Shown here one piece after another: positions 1 to 8,179 of a stretch of DNA of 16,165 nucleotides. The DNA lies in contig CABRWN010000029.1 of assembly GCA_902474645.1 (NCBI GenBank), forward strand, positions 1-16,165. Reading direction: 5' to 3'. The stretch's first letter is position 1; each line of letters opens with the position of its first letter. The DNA is from an uncultured Collinsella sp. GTDB taxonomy: Bacteria; Actinomycetota; Coriobacteriia; Coriobacteriales; Coriobacteriaceae. The notes beneath the pieces were generated by a model. It was not told the DNA's origin, did not search any database, and saw only the letters and a list, made by a program, of their open reading frames with translations. The translations under genes and the position numbers were made by a program.

Positions 1-93
1 GGGGCTTCGCCGCCGCTGGCCGCGGGCCCGTTGAGGTTGCTGCTCGGGAGTGAACGCTTGGCCCTTGCCACCGCAGGAAGGCTTGCAGCCCAT
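1..93 (-). CDS. Possible 5' end of a gene running off the window edge, unrecognised
   Basis: An ATG at 93 on the minus strand, preceded by a purine-rich AGGGAAGG stretch that could serve as a ribosome binding site, opens a frame that stays open for 31 codons to the window edge. The visible peptide begins MGCKPSCGGKGQAF and becomes rich in Gln and Arg. I recognise no family. A second minus-strand frame through the same DNA is also open and has equally GC-rich third positions, so the reading frame is uncertain. If the gene is real it diverges from the M32 peptidase gene, with about 190 bases between the two starts. Low confidence. Confidence 0.22.
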   Translation of the reverse strand, partial: MGCKPSCGGKGQAFTPEQQPQRARGQRRRSP

Positions 94-283
94 GACCTTC
101 CCTCTCTTGCCGGCGACGCGGCGGGCAAAACCCTCTCCGTCAACGCATTGGGCTATAGGATAACACATTCTGCGAGCATATCGCCGCGTTCCGTTTTGTT
201 CGTGCTGGGTACAAGGCAGTTAGCTGTGCAAACTGGCCGTGCGCCCATCCATGGCGCTCGGCTCGCGAGATCAAGGATATGGT
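94..283. other. Leader / intergenic region before the M32 peptidase gene
   Basis: No convincing gene is seen here. The stretch around 150-170 is locally AT-richer and contains TATAGGATAAC on the plus strand and, on the minus strand, TGTTATCCT, which resembles an extended -10. Neither has a good -35 partner at 16-18 bases. The only solid signal is AAGGA at 273-277, six bases before the ATG at 284. Confidence 0.4.
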
Positions 284-1858
284 ATGGGTAAGAAGCACGA
301 TAAGAAGACCAAGCCCGCAGCGGGCAAGACGCCCAAAGGCATGAAGGTCGATAAGGCCGTTAAAAAATTCCGCAAGCTCGAGGGCAAGCTGTGGACTCGT
401 GAATACCTGCTCAAGATTGCCGAGTTCGATGGCGCGACGATTGCCCCCGCCAACGGCGCCGCGGCCCGCGCCGATGCTATGGGGACCCTTGCCGGCGAAC
501 ATCACAAGCTCCTGACCAGCAAAAAGTCCGTTGAGCTCGTGCACTCTCTCGCGCGTGAGACGGTCGCGGGCGAAAAGATCGACGACCCGCAGCTGCTCGA
601 CGAGATTCGCGTGCTCGGCCGCGACCAGCGCGAGGCAAGCGTTATCCCTACCGAGGAGGCCGAGGCCTGGACCAGACTCACCTGCGAGGCCGATGCCGTG
701 TGGCACAAGGCTAAAACCACCAATGACTGGGCGAGCTTTGAGCCCTATGTGGACAAGATCGTCTACCAGCTCAAGCATCAGGCCGAGCTCATGGACCCCA
801 AGCGCGACCCATACGATGTTTGGCTCGACCAGTACGAGCGCGGCCTTTCCACCAAGAGCTTCGACGCGTTTTGCGACGAGGTCAAGGCCACGGTCGTGCC
901 ACTCGTGCACGCCATCGGCGAGCGCGGCCAGCAGCCCGCTGCCGACTTTTTGCACGCGCATGTGCCCGAGGCCGCCCAGCGAGCCATGAGCTTCGACCTG
1001 ATGAAGCTCGTCGGTCTTTGCCTGGACGACACCACGCTTGCCTTTACCGAGCATCCGTTTAGCGAGGGCTTTGCCGTGGGCGATGCGCGCATCGCGACGC
1101 ACATCTACGAGAACGACTGTATCTCCAACGTCTTCAGCATCATCCACGAGGCAGGTCACGCCATGTACGAGCTGGGCGTGAACCCCGCCTATGCGCGCAC
1201 GTGCCTGGAGGGTGGCACCTCCATGGGCATCCACGAGAGCCAGAGCCGCTTTTTCGAAAACACCGTGGGTCGCAGCCGCGCCTTTATGGGACCGCTGCTC
1301 GAGGTGCTGCGCCGCCACGCACCCCAGGTCTACGGCGACGTCGACGAGGACACGCTCTACCACGCCGTGAACATCGCGCGGCCTTCGCTGATCCGCACCG
1401 AGGCCGACGAGCTCACCTATCCGCTGCACGTTATGGTGCGCTACCAGATCGAGCGCATGCTGTTTGCCGGCGAGGCCACGGCCAAGGATATCCCCGCGCT
1501 TTGGAACCGCTTCATGGATGAGTACCTGGGCATTCCGGTTCCCGACGACACGCGCGGCTGCCTGCAGGATACGCACTGGAGCGGCGGCTCGTTTGGCTAC
1601 TTCCCCACGTATGCGCTGGGTAGCGCCTACGACGCCATGTTTGTGCCGGCCATGTGCCGCGACGGTGTCGACCTCAACGGCGCCTGCGCGAGCGGCGACC
1701 TGGCGCCCGTCCGCGCCTGGCTGGGCGAGCACATTTGGCAGTGGGGTCGCGCCAAGGACGCGCCGGAGCTCATCAAGGGCGCGTGCGGCATGGACTTTGA
1801 CGCCCGTTACTACTGCAGCTACCTGCAGGACAAGTTCACCACGCTCTACGAGCTGTAA
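284..1858 (+). CDS. M32-family metallocarboxypeptidase (carboxypeptidase Taq type)
   Basis: Predicted 524-residue cytosolic zinc carboxypeptidase that removes C-terminal amino acids from peptides, probably a general peptide-turnover enzyme. The zinc motif HEAGH is at residues 288-292, and the third ligand lies in the family-specific HESQSR motif (H317, E318), both diagnostic of MEROPS family M32. Further family-like segments are GGTSMGIHES before the glutamate and the C-terminal tract with SGGSFGYFPTYALGSAYDA. Length is normal for the family (about 500). The N-terminus is lysine-rich (MGKKHDKKTKPAAGK) with no signal peptide. I chose ATG 284 because AAGGA lies six bases upstream; the in-frame alternative at 239 has no such site. 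The gene is alone on its strand and converges on glmM across a strong terminator. Family assignment is secure; physiological substrate is not known. Confidence 0.95.
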   Translation: MGKKHDKKTKPAAGKTPKGMKVDKAVKKFRKLEGKLWTREYLLKIAEFDGATIAPANGAAARADAMGTLAGEHHKLLTSKKSVELVHSLARETVAGEKIDDPQLLDEIRVLGRDQREASVIPTEEAEAWTRLTCEADAVWHKAKTTNDWASFEPYVDKIVYQLKHQAELMDPKRDPYDVWLDQYERGLSTKSFDAFCDEVKATVVPLVHAIGERGQQPAADFLHAHVPEAAQRAMSFDLMKLVGLCLDDTTLAFTEHPFSEGFAVGDARIATHIYENDCISNVFSIIHEAGHAMYELGVNPAYARTCLEGGTSMGIHESQSRFFENTVGRSRAFMGPLLEVLRRHAPQVYGDVDEDTLYHAVNIARPSLIRTEADELTYPLHVMVRYQIERMLFAGEATAKDIPALWNRFMDEYLGIPVPDDTRGCLQDTHWSGGSFGYFPTYALGSAYDAMFVPAMCRDGVDLNGACASGDLAPVRAWLGEHIWQWGRAKDAPELIKGACGMDFDARYYCSYLQDKFTTLYEL

Positions 1859-1880
1859 GGTATAACCGACACGCCAACGC

Positions 1881-1919
1881 AAAGGGGACGCCGCGGAACC
1901 AATCCGCAGCGTCCCCTTT
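1881..1919. terminator. Bidirectional intrinsic terminator between the M32 gene and glmM
   Basis: Eleven consecutive base pairs (1881-1891 with 1909-1919, beginning AAAGGGGACGC), one C/A mismatch, five more pairs (1893-1897 with 1903-1907) and a five-base ACCAA loop. The outer A/T pairs give a short T run at the end in both directions. It lies 22 bases after the M32 stop and 36 bases beyond the glmM stop, so it can end both convergent transcripts. Confidence 0.85.
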
Positions 1920-1955
1920 CCACCTAGTCGTTTAAGAACGTCCCCAATGACTACC

Positions 1956-3281
1956 TTACAGAGCTTCCAGCGCGGCGGCGATGCGCTTCATGGCGGCATC
2001 GGCGGATGCTTGGTCGGGAGCTTCGGCCAAAACGCGAATCACCGACTCGGTTCCGCTCTTGCGCACGAGCACGCGGCCCTCGCCCGCCAGCGCGGCCTCG
2101 GCCTCGGCGATTGCATTCTGCACGCCCATGTTCTCGAGCGCGGCATCCTTGTCGGCCACGCGCACGGCAACCTGCGCTTGCGGCAGCAGCTTGCACGGAG
2201 CCGTGAGCTGCGAGAGTGTCTCGCGCTCGGCGCGAATCACTTCCATTACGCGCAGCGAGGTCATGATGCCGTCGCCCGTGCGCTCGATATCGCCAAAGAT
2301 CGTATGGCCCGTCTGCTCGCCGCCCAGGCTGAAGCCGCCCTCGCGCATCTTGGCATACACGTGACGGTCGCCCACGCCGCTGGTCACGGCACTCAGACCG
2401 GCAAGCTCCAGCGACTTGACCAGGCCAAAGTTGCTGGCAATCGTCGGAACCACGGTACCGCCCGAGAGTCGCCCGTGCTTGTTCAGGTACACACCGCACA
2501 CGTACAGGATCTGGTCGCCGTCGACCACGCGACCGCGCTCGTCCACGGCCAAGCAGCGATCGGCATCGCCGTCATAGGCAAAACCCACGTCCAGGCCCTG
2601 CTCCACCACGTGGCGCTGCAGGCGCTCCATATGCGTGGAGCCACAGTCCACATTGATGTTAAATCCGTCGGGCGCGGCGTTGATCACGCGCACGTCGGCG
2701 CCCAGCGCGTCGAACACCGGCTTGGCCACCGCCGAGCCGTTGGCGCAGTCGAGACCGATCTTGACACCCTGCAACGAAAAGTTCGCACTTGCGATGAGCG
2801 AGGCAATATAGCGGTTGCGGCCCTGCATATAGTCCACCGTGGCACCGATCTGGTTGCCCGTGGCCAGCGGCACCTCGCCCTTGCCATCGATATAATCCTC
2901 GATGAGCGCCAGCACGTCCTCGTCCATCTTGAAGCCGTCGCTGTTAACGAGCTTGATGCCGTTATCGCAAAACGGGTTGTGGCTCGCGCTGATCATGATG
3001 CCGCAATCGAAGCAGCCCTCCACGGTCTGATGCGCCACGCCCGGCGTGGGGATCACGTGCAGCATATATGCGTCCGCACCGCTCGCGACCAGGCCACTCA
3101 CCAGCGCCGCCTCGAACATGTAGCTCGAGCGACGCGTGTCCTTGCCCACGATCACGCGTGCCTTGCGCTCGCGGTTGGCACCGTAATACCAACCCACAAA
3201 ACGGCCGATCTTGTACGCATGCTCTACGGTCAGTCCAACGTTGGCCTCGCCGCGAAAGCCGTCGGTGCCAAAGTACTTCAT
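1956..3281 (-). CDS. glmM: Phosphoglucosamine mutase GlmM
   Basis: Interconverts glucosamine-6-phosphate and glucosamine-1-phosphate, the committed step toward UDP-GlcNAc for peptidoglycan and other envelope sugars; cytosolic. The 441 residues show the four alpha-D-phosphohexomutase signatures in order: N-terminal FGTDGFRG, the phosphoserine loop ISASHNP (residues 97-103, Ser100 being the phosphorylated residue), the metal loop DGDADR (237-242), the sugar loop GGEQTGH (320-326) and the phosphate-binding loop RKSGTES (407-413). Length fits bacterial GlmM (about 445-450), and the N-terminal pattern separates it from PgcA/ManB-type mutases. The ATG at 3281 has AAGGAG five bases upstream. A terminator-like hairpin with a T run (3301-3327) lies directly upstream of this ribosome binding site, and the DUF4012 gene ends 83 bases upstream on the same strand. 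Thr in the sugar loop, where Ser is usual, is a conservative change. Confidence 0.97.
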   Translation of the reverse strand: MKYFGTDGFRGEANVGLTVEHAYKIGRFVGWYYGANRERKARVIVGKDTRRSSYMFEAALVSGLVASGADAYMLHVIPTPGVAHQTVEGCFDCGIMISASHNPFCDNGIKLVNSDGFKMDEDVLALIEDYIDGKGEVPLATGNQIGATVDYMQGRNRYIASLIASANFSLQGVKIGLDCANGSAVAKPVFDALGADVRVINAAPDGFNINVDCGSTHMERLQRHVVEQGLDVGFAYDGDADRCLAVDERGRVVDGDQILYVCGVYLNKHGRLSGGTVVPTIASNFGLVKSLELAGLSAVTSGVGDRHVYAKMREGGFSLGGEQTGHTIFGDIERTGDGIMTSLRVMEVIRAERETLSQLTAPCKLLPQAQVAVRVADKDAALENMGVQNAIAEAEAALAGEGRVLVRKSGTESVIRVLAEAPDQASADAAMKRIAAALEAL

Positions 3282-3294
3282 GCGCTCTCCTTAC

Positions 3295-3327
3295 AAAATA
3301 GGGGCGGACAGATTGCCTGTCCGCCCC
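3295..3327 (-). terminator. Intrinsic terminator or attenuator between the DUF4012 gene and glmM
   Basis: A perfect 11-bp stem (3301-3311 with 3317-3327, GGGGCGGACAG and its complement) with a five-base loop. On the minus strand it is followed by TATTTTGT and then, without a gap, by the glmM ribosome binding site AAGGAG (3292-3287). It should stop transcripts from the DUF4012 gene. Because it lies inside the glmM leader, it could also control glmM. A GATAAT hexamer about 20 bases upstream of the stem on the minus strand is a possible -10 for glmM, but no good -35 accompanies it. Confidence 0.75.
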
Positions 3328-3364
3328 AAAATGGTACTCGATTATCTGCGCTACCAGAAAAACC

Positions 3365-5677
3365 CTACGCCGACGCGCTGTCGCGAGCCGCCTGGCATGT
3401 AGGAGTCTGACGCAGCGTAAGCGGCTTGTCCCCCGCCTCGGCCGACGTGGTCAGCGTATACGTGATCGTCGTCGTCTCGCCAGCATGCAGGTCAACGGTA
3501 CCCGAATAGAAGGGGATTCCATGCCACGTAGCGGCGCCAAGACCAAACTGGGTGCCCTCAACCGTAAGGTCACTGATGTTGCCGCCCGTCGGGGCAAACA
3601 GTGAGACATTCAGACGCTCGTCGTCGCGCGCGGCATCGGGCGCGCTCGCCGCGACGTAGTCGGGCAGCTTGCCGGCCTCCTCCTGCGTCATGATGTTCGT
3701 CAGGGTAACGGTGATGCGATACGAGCACGTGCCGTCACCGTTCTTGATGCCCTGGCCAATCTGTGTGTCGGCGTTCAGGTACCAGTCGAGCTTGGAGAAA
3801 CTCAGGTTGTTAAAGTAAACGCCGGCAACGGGATCGGCACTCGGATCATCCGGATCGGGCAGCGAAGCGTCAATGCCCGTCTCTTTGATGGCATTCTGCT
3901 CATCATCGTTTCTCATCCAAGCGATCAGGCGGCCCTCTTCGGCACCGCGCTCAACGGCGCTGACAAGCTTCGTAACATCGACATCGCCGATACCGCCAAG
4001 GATCTTGTCGAAGGCAGCGCTGGCGACGGATGCAAAGATGCCGTCAGACTCCTCGACCGGATAGTTCCAGTACACATCGTGCATGAGGACCTTTGCGGCG
4101 TTGGTGCCGTCGACAACCGTTCCGTCGGGCAGCGACACGTTACCGACCAGGCCCAGCAGGTACTGCAGGAACACCGGGTCGATACCGATGACGCCATCAA
4201 CGTCCTGACCATATTGAGATTTCCACAGGGCTGCGACACGCTGCGAGTTGCGGGGCCAATCAGGCGAATAGGTGTTGCCCGAGTTGTACAGGTTACTGTG
4301 GTTGCCGAATAGCGCCTCATCCTCTTCGTCGACGCTCTCGACTGCCTCATCCTCGCTGAGTCCAATGCGGGGAACAAACTCGCCAATCGACATCTGGCCG
4401 TCAGTGACCGAAATCAGGCCCTGCGAACCGCCAAAGCCGCCGCAGGCACGAATCTCGACGTTGTTCATGGCGTACATAAGGTAGTTGCGCGTCTGGCCGT
4501 TGGCGCCGAGCATCTGGGGAAGGACGGGGGCGACCTTCTCCGCCGCGTCAACCGCACCGTTGAGGGTGGCAAAGCCGTCCTTGGCCTTATCGACCAGCTC
4601 GGTCACCTGGGAAATATGAGTATCGCCAATGCCCTGGACCTTCTCGTTGGCGCTCTTGAACACCTTCGAGCTGCTGGAAAGCGAATCGGCGACCGCCTGC
4701 AGCGCGGACACGTTAATCATGCCGTCCTGGAACAGCTTGCCGGGCGTAGCCTGCGAAAGGTTATCGGCCATGGGAACCAGCGCATTGCTCGAGACATCGG
4801 ACAGGGCGTCGATCATGGTGCGGGCCGCATTGATATCGCTGCCATACACCGGGATAAACGAAGCCGCCGCCCACAGCGGGCTCGAGGTCTCCGCCTTCAT
4901 GCTGTTGCAGAGCTCATCGATCTTCTTCGCGTCGTCAGGCAGCGTCGAAAAATCGCCCGACGTGACCTTGTCCTTAAGGCCACCGACGATCTCGACAGCC
5001 TCCTTCGCTTCGCTCTTTACGGTCTTTGCCGAGTTAAGCAGCATAAAGCCGCTTGCGCCAAGCGCAACGAGAAGCACCGCGACTACAGCGGCAATAATGG
5101 CGCCAGTGTGACGCTTCTTGCCCTCGCCCTTGCGATGGCGATGACGGACCAGACCGTCAGAGGTCGAACTCGACGAAGCGTCGCTACCGTAGTTCAAGCC
5201 AAAATCGTAATAATCTTCCTTGGAACCCGAGCCCGCAAACTCGGTACCGCTATCATCCAGGCGGGCGAACGTGCCAGTCTCGGAGGCGCCGGTGTAAATC
5301 GTGCCAAGGTTACCCGTAAGCCCCGCGCCACCGGCAGAGGGAGTATTGTTGTCGGCCTTGCCGGCATTAACGTTGCCGGCGGCATTCGCGGCGTTGGCAG
5401 CACCTGCGTTGTTCGCAGGTACCGAAGGAGCCCCGCTCGGCTGCGACGCGGAGGTTGCACCGCCCGCAAAGACATTCCCTCTTGCACGGCCGGTCTTTTT
5501 TGCCTTTTGAGACTGCTCGTACAGAGCGGTAAACATCGCCGTCTCGCCCGGGGACACGCGCTTACCGGAGCTGCCCTGTCCAGCGCCGCCCGGCGTGCCG
5601 GCCTTACCAGCCCCGTTCGGACGCGGCGGAACTGCAGGACGGCCGCTATCGCTGCCCTTAAAGTGATTACCAGCCAT
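3365..5677 (-). CDS. Membrane-anchored DUF4012 family protein
   Basis: Predicted 770-residue single-pass membrane protein. Residues 1-175 are low-complexity, rich in Gly, Ala, Pro, Ser and Asn, and probably disordered in the cytoplasm. A basic stretch (RHRHRKGEGKKRH, 178-190) precedes one transmembrane helix at about 192-214, so the rest should be outside. Residues about 215-390 look helical, possibly coiled. The DUF4012 core begins near 398 with the conserved YLMYAMNNVEIRA (N405-R410) and GGFGGSQG (413-420) and ends with a beta-rich tail containing LRQTP. DUF4012 proteins are common in Actinobacteria, often near envelope or exopolysaccharide genes; their biochemical role is unknown. I chose ATG 5677 because GAGGA lies seven bases upstream; a TTG nine codons earlier lacks such support. 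It precedes glmM on the same strand but is separated from it by a hairpin. Confidence 0.85.
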   Translation of the reverse strand: MAGNHFKGSDSGRPAVPPRPNGAGKAGTPGGAGQGSSGKRVSPGETAMFTALYEQSQKAKKTGRARGNVFAGGATSASQPSGAPSVPANNAGAANAANAAGNVNAGKADNNTPSAGGAGLTGNLGTIYTGASETGTFARLDDSGTEFAGSGSKEDYYDFGLNYGSDASSSSTSDGLVRHRHRKGEGKKRHTGAIIAAVVAVLLVALGASGFMLLNSAKTVKSEAKEAVEIVGGLKDKVTSGDFSTLPDDAKKIDELCNSMKAETSSPLWAAASFIPVYGSDINAARTMIDALSDVSSNALVPMADNLSQATPGKLFQDGMINVSALQAVADSLSSSSKVFKSANEKVQGIGDTHISQVTELVDKAKDGFATLNGAVDAAEKVAPVLPQMLGANGQTRNYLMYAMNNVEIRACGGFGGSQGLISVTDGQMSIGEFVPRIGLSEDEAVESVDEEDEALFGNHSNLYNSGNTYSPDWPRNSQRVAALWKSQYGQDVDGVIGIDPVFLQYLLGLVGNVSLPDGTVVDGTNAAKVLMHDVYWNYPVEESDGIFASVASAAFDKILGGIGDVDVTKLVSAVERGAEEGRLIAWMRNDDEQNAIKETGIDASLPDPDDPSADPVAGVYFNNLSFSKLDWYLNADTQIGQGIKNGDGTCSYRITVTLTNIMTQEEAGKLPDYVAASAPDAARDDERLNVSLFAPTGGNISDLTVEGTQFGLGAATWHGIPFYSGTVDLHAGETTTITYTLTTSAEAGDKPLTLRQTPTCQAARDSASA

Positions 5678-5713
5678 AAAGAAATCCTCGCAATTGAGTC
5701 GCAATGAAAAAGT

Positions 5714-5735
5714 CCATAACGTTACTAGTTTATGG
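5714..5735. promoter_or_regulatory. Operator-like inverted repeat upstream of the DUF4012 gene
   Basis: CCATAA and TTATGG are separated by 10 bases in an AT-rich stretch 37-58 bases before the DUF4012 start. On the minus strand the element contains -10-like sequences (TAAACT, TAGTAAC). It could be an operator over a promoter. No clear -35 was found, so this is only a candidate. Confidence 0.3.
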
Positions 5736-5826
5736 CATTTTGAGCATCGACAGCTAAACTCCAGACACGGACATCAATTGGCGAAAATGCGGCACAGCAC
5801 CTTTTCCGTCTTGGCAGCGGCGCCAG

Positions 5827-6849
5827 CTACACCGTGAGGAACATCATCACGATGATCATGGCAAAGCCGATAAGGTCGGTCGGCAAAAACACCGTGCCCA
5901 GCATAACGGCGCTGGTGATGGTCGCCGAAACCGGCTCCACAGTTCCGATGAGGCTCGCACGCACCGAGCCGATGTCCTTAACGCCCTGCATATAGAGCAT
6001 GTAAGCAAAAAACGAGCCGATAACCACGAACACCGCGAGCGCCTCGACGCCGGCAGCGTCGAGTGCCGGCATATGCGCCCAGGGCTGCACGAAGACGCAC
6101 GAGACCACGCCCGCCGTGAGCATTGCCGAGCCCGTGACGATGGGGCTGCCGTATTCGGGCAGGATCTTGGCGGGAATCACCGCCATACACGCGGCGCTGA
6201 CCGCACACATAAGACCTGCTGCCAGGCCAAGCGGCGAGATATTCAGGCTGGTGGGGTCGCCGCCGGTGGCGATTAAAAAGGTTCCACCCAGAGCCAGGCC
6301 AATGCCGATGACTTCGCGAGTACGCGGCATGCGGCGATCGATCGCGCAGGTGTAGCCCATGATGATAACGAGCTGCAGGCACTGGAGCACCGTCGCGGTT
6401 CCGGCGTTCGTCAGGCGCACGGCCGAAAGATAGCAAAACTGGTTGAACAGCAGGCCAAAGGCGGTAAAGAGCAGCAGCTGCTTGCGATCGGCGGGCGTGG
6501 TCCAGAGCTTAATCAGGCGCTCGCGGTCGCGCGTAACAACCACGGCCATAAAGAGTAGACCGGCGAGAATCTGACGCACGCTCATAAGCCACAAGGTGTC
6601 GACGTGGTAGGTATCGAACAGAAAGCTCGCGCTGGTGCCCGAGAAGCCCCAAAACGAACCGCCCACCAGCGTGGCCAAGACGCCCGTGATCATCTTGCGC
6701 GTCGAAGCGCTGTTCAGGCGCTCGCGCCAGGCGCGGCGGGTGCTACGGCTGAGCTCGTCGGTGCCCTCGGGCACATCAATGTTCGATATATCGGTCATCG
6801 GCACCGAAGCCCCTGCGCCTTCGACCTGCTCGACACGCTCTTTGCTCAT
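5827..6849 (-). CDS. EamA-type drug/metabolite transporter (DMT superfamily)
   Basis: Predicted 340-residue inner-membrane transporter with about ten transmembrane helices in two EamA repeats, roughly residues 54-195 and 205-340. Family-typical segments are GGSFWGFSGTSASFLF at the start of repeat one, AVRLTNAGTATVLQ in its fourth helix region, and SLIGTVEPVSATI (299-311) in repeat two. EamA proteins move amino acids, metabolites or drugs; the substrate cannot be read from sequence. The first 50 residues are a hydrophilic extension longer than in most relatives. The C-terminus ends inside the last helix (MIIVMMFLTV) with no tail. The ATG at 6849 has a GGGGGAG site four bases upstream. It stands alone on the minus strand, followed by a 149-base gap before the DUF4012 start. 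Confidence 0.9.
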   Translation of the reverse strand: MSKERVEQVEGAGASVPMTDISNIDVPEGTDELSRSTRRAWRERLNSASTRKMITGVLATLVGGSFWGFSGTSASFLFDTYHVDTLWLMSVRQILAGLLFMAVVVTRDRERLIKLWTTPADRKQLLLFTAFGLLFNQFCYLSAVRLTNAGTATVLQCLQLVIIMGYTCAIDRRMPRTREVIGIGLALGGTFLIATGGDPTSLNISPLGLAAGLMCAVSAACMAVIPAKILPEYGSPIVTGSAMLTAGVVSCVFVQPWAHMPALDAAGVEALAVFVVIGSFFAYMLYMQGVKDIGSVRASLIGTVEPVSATITSAVMLGTVFLPTDLIGFAMIIVMMFLTV

Positions 6850-6918
6850 TCCACTCCCCCGAAACAGCCTGGAAACAATTCGGCTTACCTTACCACGGCG
6901 AAGTCACCAGCTGGAGGC

Positions 6919-6941
6919 TTGTCCGCTTATCGGTAGGACAA
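6919..6941. promoter_or_regulatory. Operator-like dyad upstream of the EamA gene
   Basis: TTGTCC and GGACAA form a perfect 6-bp inverted repeat with an 11-base centre, 70-92 bases before the transporter start. It could bind a dimeric repressor. No convincing promoter hexamers frame it, so function is speculative. The remainder of the 6850-7064 gap shows no gene. Confidence 0.25.
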
Positions 6942-7064
6942 TTCCGCAGGCGTCTTTCCATAGCTCGATACCGCAATGGCCTTGCATTATGCGACAGCCA
7001 AATCGCGGCAGCAGGCTCTTTTGAAATGGATACGACAAAGCCCCCGAATTCCACAATGTAAGCG

Positions 7065-7109
7065 ATTTTTAAAAATGTTCTTGCCACCGAGTTCAGGCTC
7101 CGTTATATT
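7065..7109 (+). promoter_or_regulatory. Promoter of the tRNA-Val gene with AT-rich upstream element
   Basis: TTGCCA (7081-7086), exactly 17 bases, then TATATT (7104-7109) form a good sigma-70-type promoter. It is placed so that transcription would start near 7116, about 23 bases before the mature tRNA. Immediately upstream is the palindromic run ATTTTTAAAAAT (7065-7076), in the position of an UP element, which is common at stable-RNA promoters. Confidence 0.75.
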
Positions 7110-7138
7110 ATCCCTTGCGCGCTTGCGCACCCTTGATC

Positions 7139-7213
7139 GGGCGTTTAGCTCAGGGGGAGAGCGCTTCCCTGACACGGAAGAGGTCAGAAGTTCAAATCTT
7201 CTAACGCCCACCA
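7139..7213 (+). tRNA. tRNA-Val (anticodon GAC)
   Basis: A full cloverleaf is visible. The acceptor stem GGGCGTT pairs with AACGCCC. The D arm is GCTC-AGGGGGA-GAGC. The anticodon stem CTTCC/GGAAG holds loop CTGACAC with anticodon GAC at 7171-7173. The T arm AGAAG-TTCAAAT-CTTCT is followed by discriminator A and an encoded CCA at 7211-7213. It reads GUC and GUU codons. It has its own promoter and a terminator nine bases downstream, so it is probably a single-gene transcript. Confidence 0.96.
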
Positions 7214-7221
7214 AATGTTCG

Positions 7222-7258
7222 CAGCTCAGAGGCTATGCCCTCTGGGCTGTTTTGTTTT
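7222..7258 (+). terminator. Intrinsic terminator of the tRNA-Val transcript
   Basis: An 11-bp stem (7222-7232 with 7239-7249, CAGCTCAGAGG, one G-U pair) with a six-base loop, followed by TTTTGTTTT. It begins nine bases after the tRNA CCA end. Confidence 0.9.
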
Positions 7259-7455
7259 ATGTCGCCAAATCAGCTGGCAGCTCCAACCGTCCAAGCAACC
7301 ACCCTGCCCATGCACAAAACCGCCCCAATAGTCACCGAGGCCGAGACCAACACGTCTCGAACCCATCCGAGCCGCAACTTCTCAGCAAAACGCCGCGATG
7401 TCTGCGCCCTGCGGTATCCTTGAGCCACTTGCACCTGCAGCACCAAGGAGCCGCC

Positions 7456-8142
7456 ATGCGCACCGAGCTCGATGTCCCCTTTTCGCACAAAGAAGAAGCC
7501 AAGGCACTGGGTGCCAAATGGGACCGGACCAAGAAGGTCTGGTATGTACCCAGCGGCGTCAACCCCGAGCCCTTTGCCGAGTGGCTGCCCGGTGTTGACC
7601 GATCCGACCCCTCGGCGCCGTATATATATCTAGTACTGGGCAAGCGCGAATGCTGGAAGTGTCACAAAGAGACCTCGGTCGCGGCCTTCGGCATTCCCTA
7701 TCGAACCGATAGCGACGAGAGCATCGCCATCGCGCACGCGCCCAACGAAGCCGGGCACATTGTCATCGACACGGCCAGAGCCAACGCACTCGCCATCGTG
7801 CCCGCTCTTGGCTGCGTGCCGGGCGAGATCCGCGACTACCTTCATAAGCGCTGCGGCTACAAGGCCGTAGGCGCGCGAGCCTCCAAAGCCCCGTCGCTCG
7901 GCAACACGTGCACCAGTTGCGACGCGCTGCAAGGCAGCAGCTATCTGTTCGAGGAGCCCTCGTCCCCGTTTGCCCTCACTGCCATCAACAAGCTGCCGGC
8001 ACTGGAGTTTGTGCGCGTCAAAGTTGCCGGCGTCTTTGGCGTCCCGACCACGCGTACCGACTTTGACCAGGCGCTCTTTACCTGGGCACGCGACCATCAC
8101 GCCGAGTTCCACAGGCAACTCGGTGAGGGGATTTATTTGTAG
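7456..8142 (+). CDS. DUF5710 domain protein with two CxxC pairs
   Basis: A 228-residue predicted soluble protein. Residues 3-45 match the DUF5710 pattern, a short domain with conserved VPF...KEEAKALGAKWD (7-23), KKVWYVP (26-32) and PFAEWL (39-44). DUF5710 is often found in plasmid primase/TraC-like and other accessory proteins and is thought to bind nucleic acid or partner proteins; this is family knowledge, not visible here. The remainder carries CWKC (C66, C69) and CTSC (C152, C155), which together could form one split zinc site; I do not recognise that part. The ATG at 7456 is set by AAGGAG (7445-7450) five bases upstream. An open frame continues further upstream through the tRNA gene but is not coding. 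The gene follows the tRNA terminator by about 200 bases that hold no other feature I can support. Confidence 0.8.
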   Translation: MRTELDVPFSHKEEAKALGAKWDRTKKVWYVPSGVNPEPFAEWLPGVDRSDPSAPYIYLVLGKRECWKCHKETSVAAFGIPYRTDSDESIAIAHAPNEAGHIVIDTARANALAIVPALGCVPGEIRDYLHKRCGYKAVGARASKAPSLGNTCTSCDALQGSSYLFEEPSSPFALTAINKLPALEFVRVKVAGVFGVPTTRTDFDQALFTWARDHHAEFHRQLGEGIYL

Positions 8143-8179
8143 AGGCAAAAGACACTCACAGCCAACTCCTCTGCATCAC

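Noticed and set aside
140..1882. A very long antisense open frame (580 codons) across the M32 gene
   Set aside because: It arises from the GC-rich third positions of the real gene. The plus frame has the intact M32 zinc motifs and a ribosome binding site; the antisense product has no recognisable domain.
1947..3410. Long plus-strand open frame opposite glmM
   Set aside because: Antisense shadow of glmM, whose four catalytic signatures are all intact on the minus strand.
7139..7213. tRNA-Val as an integration site for a genomic island starting at 7.4 kb
   Set aside because: No integrase is present and no duplicate of the tRNA 3' end is found elsewhere in the window.
6976..7455. 160-codon N-terminal extension of the DUF5710 protein
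   Set aside because: It would run through the tRNA gene and its terminator; ATG 7456 has a strong ribosome binding site and begins right at the DUF5710 domain.
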